From Dirofilaria immitis (lineage: Eukaryota > Nematoda > Chromadorea > Rhabditida > Onchocercidae), in NCBI GenBank assembly GCA_024305405.1, contig JAKNDB010000109.1, positions 6,262,001 through 6,326,000 of the forward strand: a DNA stretch of 64,000 bases, read 5' to 3'. Positions 54,042 through 64,000 of the stretch are shown piece after piece. The position numbers and the translations under genes were made by a program. Position 1 is the stretch's first letter, and each line of letters starts with the position of its first letter. The notes under the pieces were generated by a model. That model made no database searches and was not told where the DNA came from. It was given only the letters and a program-made list of their open reading frames with translations.

Positions 54042-57000
54042 GAAAATATAAAAAAATATTTTTCTATAAACTAATTTTTTAGAACGTTTCAAAGTCAAAC
54101 TTTGCCATTTTTAGAACAGGAAAATGGACACCTAGAAAGAAAGGTGAAATAATTTAGGTTATTCGAAAAAAGTTTTCGTTTGTAACCAAACAGATCTTAT
54201 TGACTAGCTTATTACCTTTTTATTTTTATGAAAATTTGTTAATATAGTTCCTTTGTATCGCTAATATGCTTCATTCATTTGGTATTAAGTATAAAAAATT
54301 CATTTAAAGTGATGAAAATCATTTCATCATTTTCATTTCAACTAAGAATTTATGAGCTGCTAATAGTAATAGGAAAATAAATTTTTCAGAGCATACAGCA
54401 AAATAAACTAAGGGATTCAGAAGGTAGCGTCGCTAAGATAAATATCGTAGATATTTAGTAAAACGAATACTTACTGAATAGTAAATAAAAGTATATAAAC
54501 GAGCAAATAAGCAAACGAAACTAAAATAAGGTAGAAGTCAACCACAAAAGTTCATATCATGGATTTTATTACAAATACAAAAATGGAGCCAACAAAAACC
54601 GTTAAATTTAGCAACTAAAATAATACTTGGCATACATTTTATTAGTTAAAATAACAAAATTTGTTTGGCCAACAAAACTTCTATTTTCTTTATGATTTTA
54701 CAAAGGAAAGTGATTTAATGAAAACGCCCAATTGTCAGATATTTGCAAACTCCAAACTAATTTGAAAGAGTGCTCCCAATCATTGTGATGCAAATAAAAA
54801 ATAAACTAAGTCGAAATTGCTAGAAATTACACTATTGATTGAATTTTATTATTTCTATCGAAGTTGCAGTTTAATTTGCTTGCAGTGAATGAAGATGATA
54901 ATAGTAAAAATAAGTAGTAAGTAGTAAAAAACCTCAATTAAACTGCAACTTTCGCAATCAAAAAGAGAAAGGAGCAAGATCTACGTTCATCAAAACTGGG
55001 TACGGAAAGTTTTTAATGAGCTAATAGAATTCATTCTTGGAATGGAAGCATTGAGATTAACGCAACATAGACGAAGAAAATAAGATGAAAATAAACGCTC
55101 TTAACCATTTAACCAAGCAGGAATTATTCTGATAATGATTTATCGTGCGTCAAAATTTACTGATAACAGTTTTTGGATGAATCTTCGTGGCTTCACAAAA
55201 CTCCATCCCAATGCATTAAAAAGATTTTACAAAATTTTGATTGGTGACGATAACTTTGAAAAGATCACAATTTCAACGAATTAATAAAGGCAGTTGAAAT
55301 ATTAACAAATCTAATTCAAAGCACTTCGAATAAGGCAAACTTGATGCTTTATTAAGCATTAATAAGGCTTGAAAGTTAAACAGTTCTGATTTAATCGCAT
55401 TTTTTCATTTCAATTTCGCTTAGATAAATAATTCAGCAGTTACTTTTGGAAATTTGCGACAATTCAGTAGTAACTTTTGAAAACAGACGGATCTCACGTT
55501 TTTATGGAACATCATTTGAAAGGAAATTTGTGGACGAATAAAAGATTAACAATTCATTAGCGGAAAGATATAAACCATTCTCATTTTCAGTTGTTCTACT
55601 CAAATTGTTTTGAATTTATCTCAGAATTTAGAGAGGAACATATGCTCAGAATCTAGCATTATTTTAGATTATAAAAATTGGTAGTTGCAAAAGTGCTTTT
55701 CTTTTGGGAAGCTAAAGGTGAATGAAGTCTATCAGCAGGTGAAGCTATTTCAGTGATTCAATTCGAAGTGAAATGCACTGCGTGAGAGGCAGAAACAATG
55801 GGGCTATAACAACTGCATGATAAGTTCGAACTCCATATGCTTTTCATATATGCTTCCTCCTTCATCCAATCAGAGGTCTGATTTACAAGATTGCGTTTCT
55901 AAAAGCTTTTTTAACTAGTCAGTTTGAAATAGTTCGATTCATCATTGTGCACTCACTACCCACGCATCTGCACAGTCGGACATTCTACTTTTAACTAATC
56001 TCTGAATTTTTACGTCCATAATTTAACTGATCTTGAATCTCTACGTCTATAATTCATAACCCTCAGAATGTCAGAGTAGCGGAGAAAACTGAATCTTGAG
56101 ATAAGTTAGCTATCACAACACTCTTTGAATTTTGCGATATTTGAGCAATGAATCATCGAATGATAAGAATAAGAAATACGAATTCTGAGAGGATGACAGT
56201 TCGTTAGCTTATTTCTAACTTGATTAGAATTTCAAACTGTGAGTATATGACTTTGACTTTTATCAGCAGATCATATTAAGATTTTTTCAGAGTTCGGATC
56301 CGAACTTCCAATTATCTCAAACTAAAATTTAAAACTCCTTGTCAGCTAAAAAAATCAGCATGCACAGGGAATAAACAGTTGTAATCTGTTAAAAGAAATC
56401 ATCTCATGAAAGAGTTTCTTTTGACAACTATGATTACAACTATTTCCAAGAAAATCAAAAAGCAGCATCATCCTTAAATTACCAAAACAAACTGAAACCA
56501 TCTCACTGATGAATTATATCATGCAGCTTTCACCCAGAAAAGACAAGGACTTACTTTCTTTCATAGTTAACTAAGATGTATGAAATGTGGCTTATATATG
56601 AAGGCAGAGAGACTTGTATACTCTAAAATAAAAAAATTACAAGCGCTGTTCTTGCACGGATAGAATCATAAAAAGTATAAACGTACAGCGTTGCCCACGT
56701 TCACGCCATATGCAAAAACGTACAGCCCACGAAATTTTTTAGAGTGTTCCGGACTTACGGCTATGCTTTTCATTTCATGACATTCAGTCAGTGCATGCTT
56801 ACATTCACTTATATGTAAAAACCATCATGTCAAACGTGAAGCTTTATGCAATTACGATATTTTGAATAAAAATTATAAACAAAAGTATTGCAATAGAGTA
56901 ACGTTCGATAACCAAGCAAATTACCATATTATCTGCGGAAAATCTCGGGGCTTCTAAAATACATAACGGCGCAAAACATGTCAACTCGAAACTTAATGGG

Positions 57001-58364
57001 GTTATGTTTTCCACTACAGACTCCGCGGAGAACCACAAATGTTTTCATTTATTTTCAGAGGAAATGTCATCATCACTTAACATAAGTAACTTCCTGAACA
57101 CGAAGCGAAAGCATTCACAAAAATTAAGGGGAACTTTTATGAAATAATCCACTAGCTCCCTTCCCCTCCTCCTCTACTCAACATAAGTCCTCAGATAAGA
57201 TTCCAGTACAGACGAAAACCCACAAAAATCATGACACAAACAAACATCCACATCACTTTAAAATCAAAAATGTTGGAGAAAGAGATAGATGTAACCTTAA
57301 TTACTCAAAAGTATTGGGAATGATTCATTCAGAATTTTATTGAAAGAAAGTGAGAATGGTATGGAGAGGAAACGGGAAACAAATCAATGATATGAGAGAG
57401 CGAAGGAAAACAAATCATGAAAAATTTAAAATCCTCCTAAAAACAAAACTACAAAAACTTACATAATCCCTGACAAATCAACTGTGAATAAGTGTGTACG
57501 CTAGGTAAAAAACAAATGAAATTAAAAGTGCTTATGAATTTCATAAAAAGCTGGTAATGCTGCTTTTAACTGCCAATAAATATTTTGTACTCATTTCCCT
57601 TTATACATGGAAAACAAGAAACTTCTATCTTAATTGAAATATCAACTTCAAATGTTCTATTACCGTTCTTTTTCTTTTTTGAATAAGCAATATCAACGTC
57701 CGAATAAAAAGTTCGATAAAGAATGATATGAAGCTCATTTCAACATCTGCAATGACGCCCGACAATTGCAGTTTTTTTTCATTTACCCATAGTGATGGTT
57801 ACACTATAGTAGAGAATCATTAAAATATACAAAAGTAATGCTACTACAAAGTAATGCTGTTAAACTGCACAAATTACAACCAAATAATTTTAAGCCAAAG
57901 TAAAGTAAAATATAGTATAAGCTGACAGTAATATTTGTATTTAAAATTTTATGAACAAAATGAAACACTTTTGAAAATCCATCAAAAATATTTCATTATA
58001 TCAGGAATGAAAAACACTAAGGCACGGTCACCAGCATATACAATATGCAAGGCATATGCTTTCCTTACACTAATATGGAGTATACATGTTTGTATTATAA
58101 ATGGCTGCAGTTTCAAGTTTCATGAATGATTATTCCACGAAGAATGTCCATTTTTTCTCTTCACCACATCCAATTTTACTGTAGAACGTGGGCTGAAAAG
58201 ATTATGAAGTTTGAATAAAGTTTTAAAACTAGTTTGAATAAAGTTTTAAAACTATGATAGGTAAAAGAGAATTCTAAGAGTTTCTAAAATTTTGCAGTGA
58301 AACTCAACAAGAACCACCGAAATTTCGTCATTTTGGAAAAAGTATAAGAAGTTTTTATCGCTTT
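54042..58364. other. Intergenic region between the small heat shock gene and the phafin gene
   Basis: About 4.3 kb upstream of the heat shock gene and downstream of the phafin gene, both on the minus strand. No exon with a recognisable domain was found. A 23-base tandem duplication lies at 58208-58253. Confidence 0.5.
58208..58253 (+). repeat. Perfect tandem duplication, 23-base unit
   Basis: The unit begins AGTTTGAATAAAGTTTTAAA and is present at 58208-58230 and 58231-58253. It lies about 110 bases beyond the phafin stop codon, probably in its 3' untranslated region or just outside it. Confidence 0.85.
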
Positions 58365-60505
58365 TTAAAAAACCTGCAGATCGTAAGTTACAGTTTTATC
58401 CTCATCATCAGAATCACTTGATCCATCGTTTAACATGCTTGGTCCAGAAGAAATTGAGTTTGAATGCCCAGAATCCTTCGAAACAAATTTCGCGAAACAC
58501 TTAATTAAAAAAATAAGTCAAAATAATTCCGGAATAAAAAAAAAAAAACAAAACAAAAAAACTAACACTGTCACAAACGCGAACAGGCCTTTTGCTTACA
58601 GGAATACGATAACTGTGTGAGGAACATGTACCGCACACAACATTTCCACAAGCACGACAGTGATGCTGAAAAGTTACTAATTAAATGTTACTTTACTAAA
58701 AATTTATCCACTTCTTTGATGTACATCTTTCTCAAGTCATTAATCCACTTTAAAATCTTCAATAATTTTTCGTCAGTCATTCATTATTTAAAACAACTAA
58801 CATGACAGGTTTTATTTGATTAAGCATAAATTTCAAATAGCAAGAGTATGAGGTAAAAATAGACACTTTAAACATAAAAGATGGGGAACCTTTCCTATCA
58901 TAATTGCACAAAAGATGGGAAACCTTTCCTACCACAGTTATTTTAAAGTCTTGAGATTGCACATGCACGCGACCCTCTTTGCTCGTAGTAGGAGTGATTT
59001 TATTACACAGTAAATGTTTTGATAAATAATATTGTTTCTTTTCAGAACAGTCAATCACAGAAAATACAGCAATCTCGAATAAAGATGCTACTACATTGAA
59101 ACGGGATTAATGATGGCACACCCTTCGTTGTATCACCGTAAACTGTGTCCTCTGACAAGCCATGCACTTAGTTGCATCACCATCAGGCACCCAAACTGCC
59201 GCATGTTCAGTTGCAGGTTTTTTTCCACCTAGAACAAATTAACGTTTGATAATATAATACGATTAGTTTTGGTAATGTTTCAATGTCCACTGGAAAAATA
59301 AGACATGGTACGAACCGCACCAACGTTTATTGGTGTGGCTATTGGGTGAATTTATGTTAATAACACTTCGGTTTATTGATGCAGTTATGTTTATTAGCGC
59401 ACTAACACCAACGAATCTTCACTAACCTTTTTAAAACTTGTTTTTTAAATCAGTTGAGTTTAAAGAATATTTTACCTCTGGTAAGAATATCGTGTACACA
59501 ACGTTCAATATGTAAAATCCATTCTTTCTTCTCTGTACTTGTTGCTGCGAAAACAGCGAATGACTTCAATCTCGTTTTAATAAGCCAACCATTCTTCATA
59601 TCTTAACAGGAAAATCTACTAAAAATCATTTCATATACTATAACCACTAATTAATTTTCGAAAATAATGTTCGAATTTCTGAACATATAATTGCCATCGT
59701 TCCCCTTATATTGAAATCCATGGAATATCTTCACTGATAAATTATTGATGAATGAACCTCCTCCAATTAAGCTTAAATAAAACATTTGGCTGAGCAAAAA
59801 AGAAATTCATATTACCGCCCTCATCTTCAAGATCTTGCAGTTGTACTTCCTCCAATGGAATTACATGTTGTTTGTTATAACGCTTTTTGAGATTAAAATA
59901 TTGCCATAAACCAAAATATCATTGAAAAGAAAGAACTGGCGCGGCTTAGGTTTCTTCCTAAAAACAATTATAATTAATGATTTTCAGCTGCAGATAAAAT
60001 TTAGCGTAATTTTCGAATGATTGTACTTGCCTACACATTTTCACCAGTACTCCTTCACCCACCAAAACTCGTCCATATGCTGCTAACTGTTGGCCAGTAC
60101 TTCCGAAACAGGCTTCAACATTTAAAATACGACAGGTGTTTACTTCACTATTAACTGCAAAATAAAATACTCATTTTAAATTATAAGTAGACAGTAAATG
60201 AATAAAATTCAAGGGACATCACCAGTATATATTAAAGCTTTTATTTAAAAAACGGTAACAGAGATCAAATGAAAACTAAAGCAGACAATCTTTTTTGTTT
60301 AAAGTATTCCTACATATTCGAACAGCATATTTCAGTTTTAGTCAAATATATTCAATATAGAGATTATTTTCCCTTTCAAACTAATTGTCTTTTCTGTTTC
60401 GCTTTCATTTGTACCAGATTTTTCCTGAGAAATAATCGAAAAAATACAAAGCACTGGAACAATTTGGGTTGAAAATTATACGGACAAACCTAAGCGGTCG
60501 ACCAT
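58365..60505 (-). CDS. PLEKHF: Phafin (PH and FYVE domain protein, PLEKHF family), complete, 7 exons
   Basis: Minus-strand exons: 60490-60505, 60031-60154, 59816-59957, 59476-59601, 59122-59228, 58567-58665, 58365-58499 (TAA). About 249 residues, the length of human PLEKHF2, and collinear with it. The first exon is only 16 bases and encodes MVDRL. The PH domain (about residues 35-130) shows GRVLVGEGVLVKMCRKKPKP, RQFFLFNDILVYGNI and NGWLIKTRLKSFAVFAATST. The FYVE domain (about 145-210) shows HAAVWVPDGDATKCMACQ and the ligand-binding motif RRHHCRACGNVVCGTCS. The C-terminus is acidic (DGSSDSDDED), as in vertebrates. Phafins bind PtdIns3P on endosomes and act in endosome fusion and autophagy. One base is missing in the T run at 59884-59888 (ISKKRYNKQH when restored), which also restores phase. 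The intron after exon 2 begins with GC (60029-60030). The PH/FYVE identity is certain. Confidence 0.95.
58876..58934 (+). repeat. Imperfect 25-base direct repeat in a phafin intron
   Basis: The block AAAAGATGGGGAACCTTTCC with its next five bases lies at 58876-58900 and recurs at 58910-58934 with two mismatches. It lies within the intron between the two FYVE exons. Confidence 0.7.
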
Positions 60506-61718
60506 TGACTGTTTGTTTCAACTACGTTACTACTATAAAATCCAAACCTGGAAAGGCTTTTATGATATATTACAAAAGTTGTTCAAAACAGTTTGAGTTA
60601 ATAAAGACGATGAAAGCAACCAAAAGATCTCGGAAAAAATCAATAACCAGAAAAAAATATCGAAGTGGAACTAACTCCATCTAAAATTAGCTAACTGCAG
60701 AATAACGTTCCTTCTAATCATGCATTGTACTCTTTTATCAGTAAATTCACATTTCACTAATAGATGCTATCCTCAACTTATATCACTAGTGAACAATCAT
60801 ACCACGTAAGACCTAATTCAACAGTGCCGCGAAATGCTTCCACCCCATGCGCTATCTGTTCTATGAGCATGCACGACATTGTAATGTGGAAGGCACTGTT
60901 TTTACAGATCATGCTATTCTCTCTCGTTCTACAACCTAGTACTCGAATGGATGCACTTCTTATGTTAGGAGTTGGCAACTTGCCCTTAATCCACTAAGTA
61001 TCGAGACATTTTGCGTCACTCCTCCGTTCTCGACGTATGTTTTACTCATTGCAATGGGTGGTTGTCGTTTGTCGTTCGTATCGAGTTCGACGTCAATTCA
61101 GTGATGATGTCGTATGTTCTTTTTCTTAGTCGTTTCATTATAAGCATCTTAAACACACTGTCCATCGTTTTCTTCTAACTTGCTTCCTCCTAAATCTTAT
61201 TATTTCTTTGCTGCTATTTCCTTATTCGTAACTTCTATGTCATACATTCTGCACTTTGAGCCGTGCTATGCTTCGTCTTTCGGTCTAGAAGTTCCACCAC
61301 TTTCATGAGAGAGTAACTATGCCGCCATTAGAGAAGTCGAACTATGAGTTTCATATCCTCTCAAGATAACGCAAACGAAGAGACAATGAGAAGAATTTGC
61401 TGAGACGCGACGTTTTCATTTTAGGATGTTAACAAGCAAGCCTTTTTGAATTCGTGTTCCGGGTTAAGTGGATGGGACGTATTTTGGTTCTTGTGTCGTG
61501 AGTTAGATGAGATTTTTAAGCCACCTTTCGAGAATGCTCATTATAACTAAATTTCACTGTTTCTTTTCTGAGGTGTGTGCAGCTTTGATGATTCTTTGAT
61601 TCTCTTAGGCGTTCCTGTTACCAATTTTCTCTATTAAAATACCTAGTGGAAACAATATTTCTTAATTTCCGCGAAGTTCGCATCAAAAATAAGCATGCAA
61701 AGTAATTAGAATTATTTC
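60506..61718. promoter_or_regulatory. Divergent promoter region of phafin and beta'-COP
   Basis: About 1.2 kb separates the two start codons, and the genes are transcribed outward. Part of it (about 60800-61120) has a higher GC content than the flanks and several CG dinucleotides. No coding exon was recognised. A bidirectional promoter is inferred from position only. Confidence 0.4.
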
Positions 61719-61720
61719 AG
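61719..61720 (+). promoter_or_regulatory. Splice acceptor upstream of the beta'-COP start
   Basis: ATTATTTCAG lies 34 bases before the ATG at 61755. It is probably the trans-splice acceptor or the end of a leader intron. Confidence 0.5.
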
Positions 61721-61754
61721 TTTAGCAAACAATCAATAATAATTTCTTGGGAGC

Positions 61755-63956
61755 ATGCCTCTACGATTGGACGTAAAAAGAAATTGCTGGCCAGATCAGA
61801 TCGCGTCAAATGCGTTGATTTACATCCAACCGAAACATGGATGCTTGTAGCTCTTTATAATGGCAATGTTCATATATGGAATTACGAAAATCAACAGCTT
61901 GTCAAGTCTTTCGAGGTATTTGTTCTTTAATAATATCCGAAACCTTCATATTTGAAGAACATGCTAGCATTCAATTCCATTAGGTAGTACAGTTTCTGTC
62001 TTTTCAAATTTATAAATTATGTGATTAGTTTTATTAGCTCTTTACAGTTTCCACTTTCCTTGGGAAATGAGTGTAGTAATTCATACCATTCTTCTTCTAT
62101 CAATAAAATTTATTGATCAGGTCTGCGAATTACCAGTGCGATGCGCAAAATTTATTCCACGCAAAAACTGGATAGTAACAGGATCAGATGACATGCATGT
62201 TCGTGTTTTTAATTACAATACCCTGGAGCGAGTACATCAATTTGAAGCACATTCCGATTATTTACGCTCGATTGCTGTCCATCCATTGCAATCTTTCATT
62301 CTGACTTCAAGCGATGATATGCTGATCAAACTTTGGGACTGGGATAATAAATGGAGTGTGAAGCAAATTTTCGAAGGTTATTTTCTAAATTTTATTTGTT
62401 TTTAAGGATGAAAAATTTGGTTTAAAGAAGAGCAATGTTAGGTTTACTTTCCTATTAATATTAAGTTTAAATTTTCGTTCTCATGACTTGATTTCAGGCC
62501 ATACCCATTATGTAATGCAGTTGGTTGTCAATCCAAAAGATAACAATACTTTTGCAACTGCCTCACTTGATAAAACAGTGAAAGTTTGGCAGTTCGGTAG
62601 CCCTACAGCAAATTTCACTTTGGAAGGTCATGAAAAAGGAGTGAATTGTGTGGATTATTATCACGGTGGTGATAGACCGTATCTGATTTCGGGAGCAGAT
62701 GATCGGCTTGTTAAAATATGGGATTACCAAAATAAAACATGTGTTGCTACTTTGGATGGACATGCACAGAATGTATCAGCGGTTTGTTTCCATCCTGAGT
62801 TGCCAGTTATTATTACTGGTTCGGAAGATTCAACAGTTAGGATGTGGCATGCTAGTACATATAGGTACGTTGCGATATCCGTTGTATGCCATGCCCGTGT
62901 TGTAAATTATCGATAATGTGTCAAAATTAACTGTTATTTAATACACCTGTAGGTTGGAAACGACTCTTAATTATGGCCTTGAACGTGTTTGGTGTATTCA
63001 TGCCTTACGAGGTTCAAATACTATTGCAATTGGCTATGATGAAGGCTCGGTAACAGTTAAATTGGGTAGAGAAGAACCAGCTGTTAGTATGGATTCAAGT
63101 GGAAAGATTTTATGGGCCAAGCATTCTGAAGTGCAACAAGCTAATTTGAAAACACTTGATACAGCGACGTTGGAACAAATGCAAGGTTGCCTTATTATTT
63201 ATCAATTTATACTTGAATCAAATTTGTTTAAAATAGTTGTTTTATTTGTATTGCATTACTGATCCAGATACTGATTTTTCTAAATTTTCCCTCATTTCCT
63301 ACTCGCTCTTTCTAGTTGGTCTTAATATCTCACTGGCGGTTCTTCAGAAATTTGTTCAATCGTTTCAGGAACTATTTAGCTCTTCATTTAATGCATCATT
63401 TTTGTTTCATCTCCTAGCATATGTTTTAGACTTGATTTCTACAAATTTTATATTTTTAACTTTCTATTTTTATTGCAGACGGTGAGCGCATTTCACTATC
63501 GATAAAAGATGTGGGTTCATGCGAAATATATCCCCAAACATTGGCTCATAACTCTAACGGACGTTATGTAGTTGTTTGTGGTGATGGGGAATACATTGTT
63601 TACACTGCAATGGCTTTGCGTAACAAGGTACTTCAGAGGACGTTCTTATGTTTGGTACAAATTTATTTAAGAGATTTGAAGTCACGGACAGCCTAACAAT
63701 GATCTGAAGATGGAGATTGAAAGTCATTTTAAGAGCAAAGTTCATGATCATCACTTTTTGAGTGAATCCTATGAAACTGTTGAAGTTTTTATAATTAAGT
63801 TTCCATCAGGCGTAACGAAGCCACTTTGTCAATATAAGAAAGTTTCGAACATTCCAGACTTTTGGCTCTGGCTTAGAATTTGTGTGGAGTACTGACCCTT
63901 CAGAATATGCAGTCCGTGAATCAGCATCGAGTATCAAAATCTTCAGAAATTTCAAG
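61755..63956 (+). CDS. copb-2: Coatomer subunit beta' (beta'-COP), N-terminal part, runs off the window
   Basis: Exons: 61755-61915, 62121-62376, 62498-62864, 62953-63185, 63479-63627, 63858-63956; the next donor follows at 63957. About 422 of roughly 900 residues are present. The start MPLRLDVKR and the WD repeats match human COPB2 nearly residue for residue: [97 protein letters not shown]. After the first propeller come [13 protein letters not shown] and [20 protein letters not shown], the start of the second propeller. The protein is a subunit of the COPI coat and binds dilysine retrieval signals in Golgi-to-ER transport. Exon 1 is one base short within the A-rich run at 61775-61783. Restoring it gives the expected [12 protein letters not shown] and phase 0 at the donor. 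Confidence 0.96.
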
Positions 63957-64000
63957 GTTTATTTCATTTGAAATGCATAGAGTGTTTGGATGTTTTTAAT

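Noticed and set aside
54042..54400. Possible heat shock elements upstream of the small heat shock gene
   Set aside because: Only isolated TTCGAA-like blocks occur; no array of three alternating GAA/TTC units with correct spacing was seen.

Overview
The window looks like nuclear DNA of a nematode, most probably a spirurid or filarial worm. It is strongly AT-rich. Introns are mostly short, with nematode-type TTTCAG acceptors. In at least five of the genes a strong acceptor lies 10 to 35 bases upstream of the start codon, as expected for spliced-leader trans-splicing. The species call is inference; no spliced-leader gene, rRNA or tRNA was found here.

Layout. (1) 209-4607, minus: a DENND4-type Rab exchange factor, 15 exons, with its C-terminal end outside the window. 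(2) 8032-10829, plus: the F-actin capping protein alpha subunit, complete in 7 exons. (3) 17231-18575, plus: a Rap1 GTPase, complete in 5 exons. (4) 18576-37953: about 19 kb with no gene I can support. (5) 37954-48652, plus: two successive Venus-flytrap ligand-binding modules of class C receptors. The first is followed by one hydrophobic segment or by a stop, depending on the splice site used. The second is followed by a complete seven-helix class C GPCR core. This is either a tandem pair of receptor genes or one double-flytrap receptor, and is the most unusual locus here. (6) 52135-54023, minus: a small heat shock protein, complete in 5 exons. (7) 58365-60505, minus: a phafin (PH plus FYVE) protein, complete in 7 exons including a 16-base first exon. 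(8) 61755-63956, plus: the start of beta'-COP, divergent from the phafin gene and running off the window.

Three genes act in membrane traffic (Rab activation, endosomal phosphoinositide binding, COPI coat) and two in actin and adhesion signalling. Nothing suggests an operon. The intergenic gaps are 1 to 19 kb.

A recurring feature is that reading frames of clearly conserved exons are broken by single-base length differences, nearly always in A/T homopolymers. In most cases adding or removing one base restores both the conserved protein and the splice phase. Ten such points occur across five genes. This pattern fits uncorrected indels in the assembly better than pseudogenes. All exon coordinates below are from hand reading of splice sites and protein similarity.
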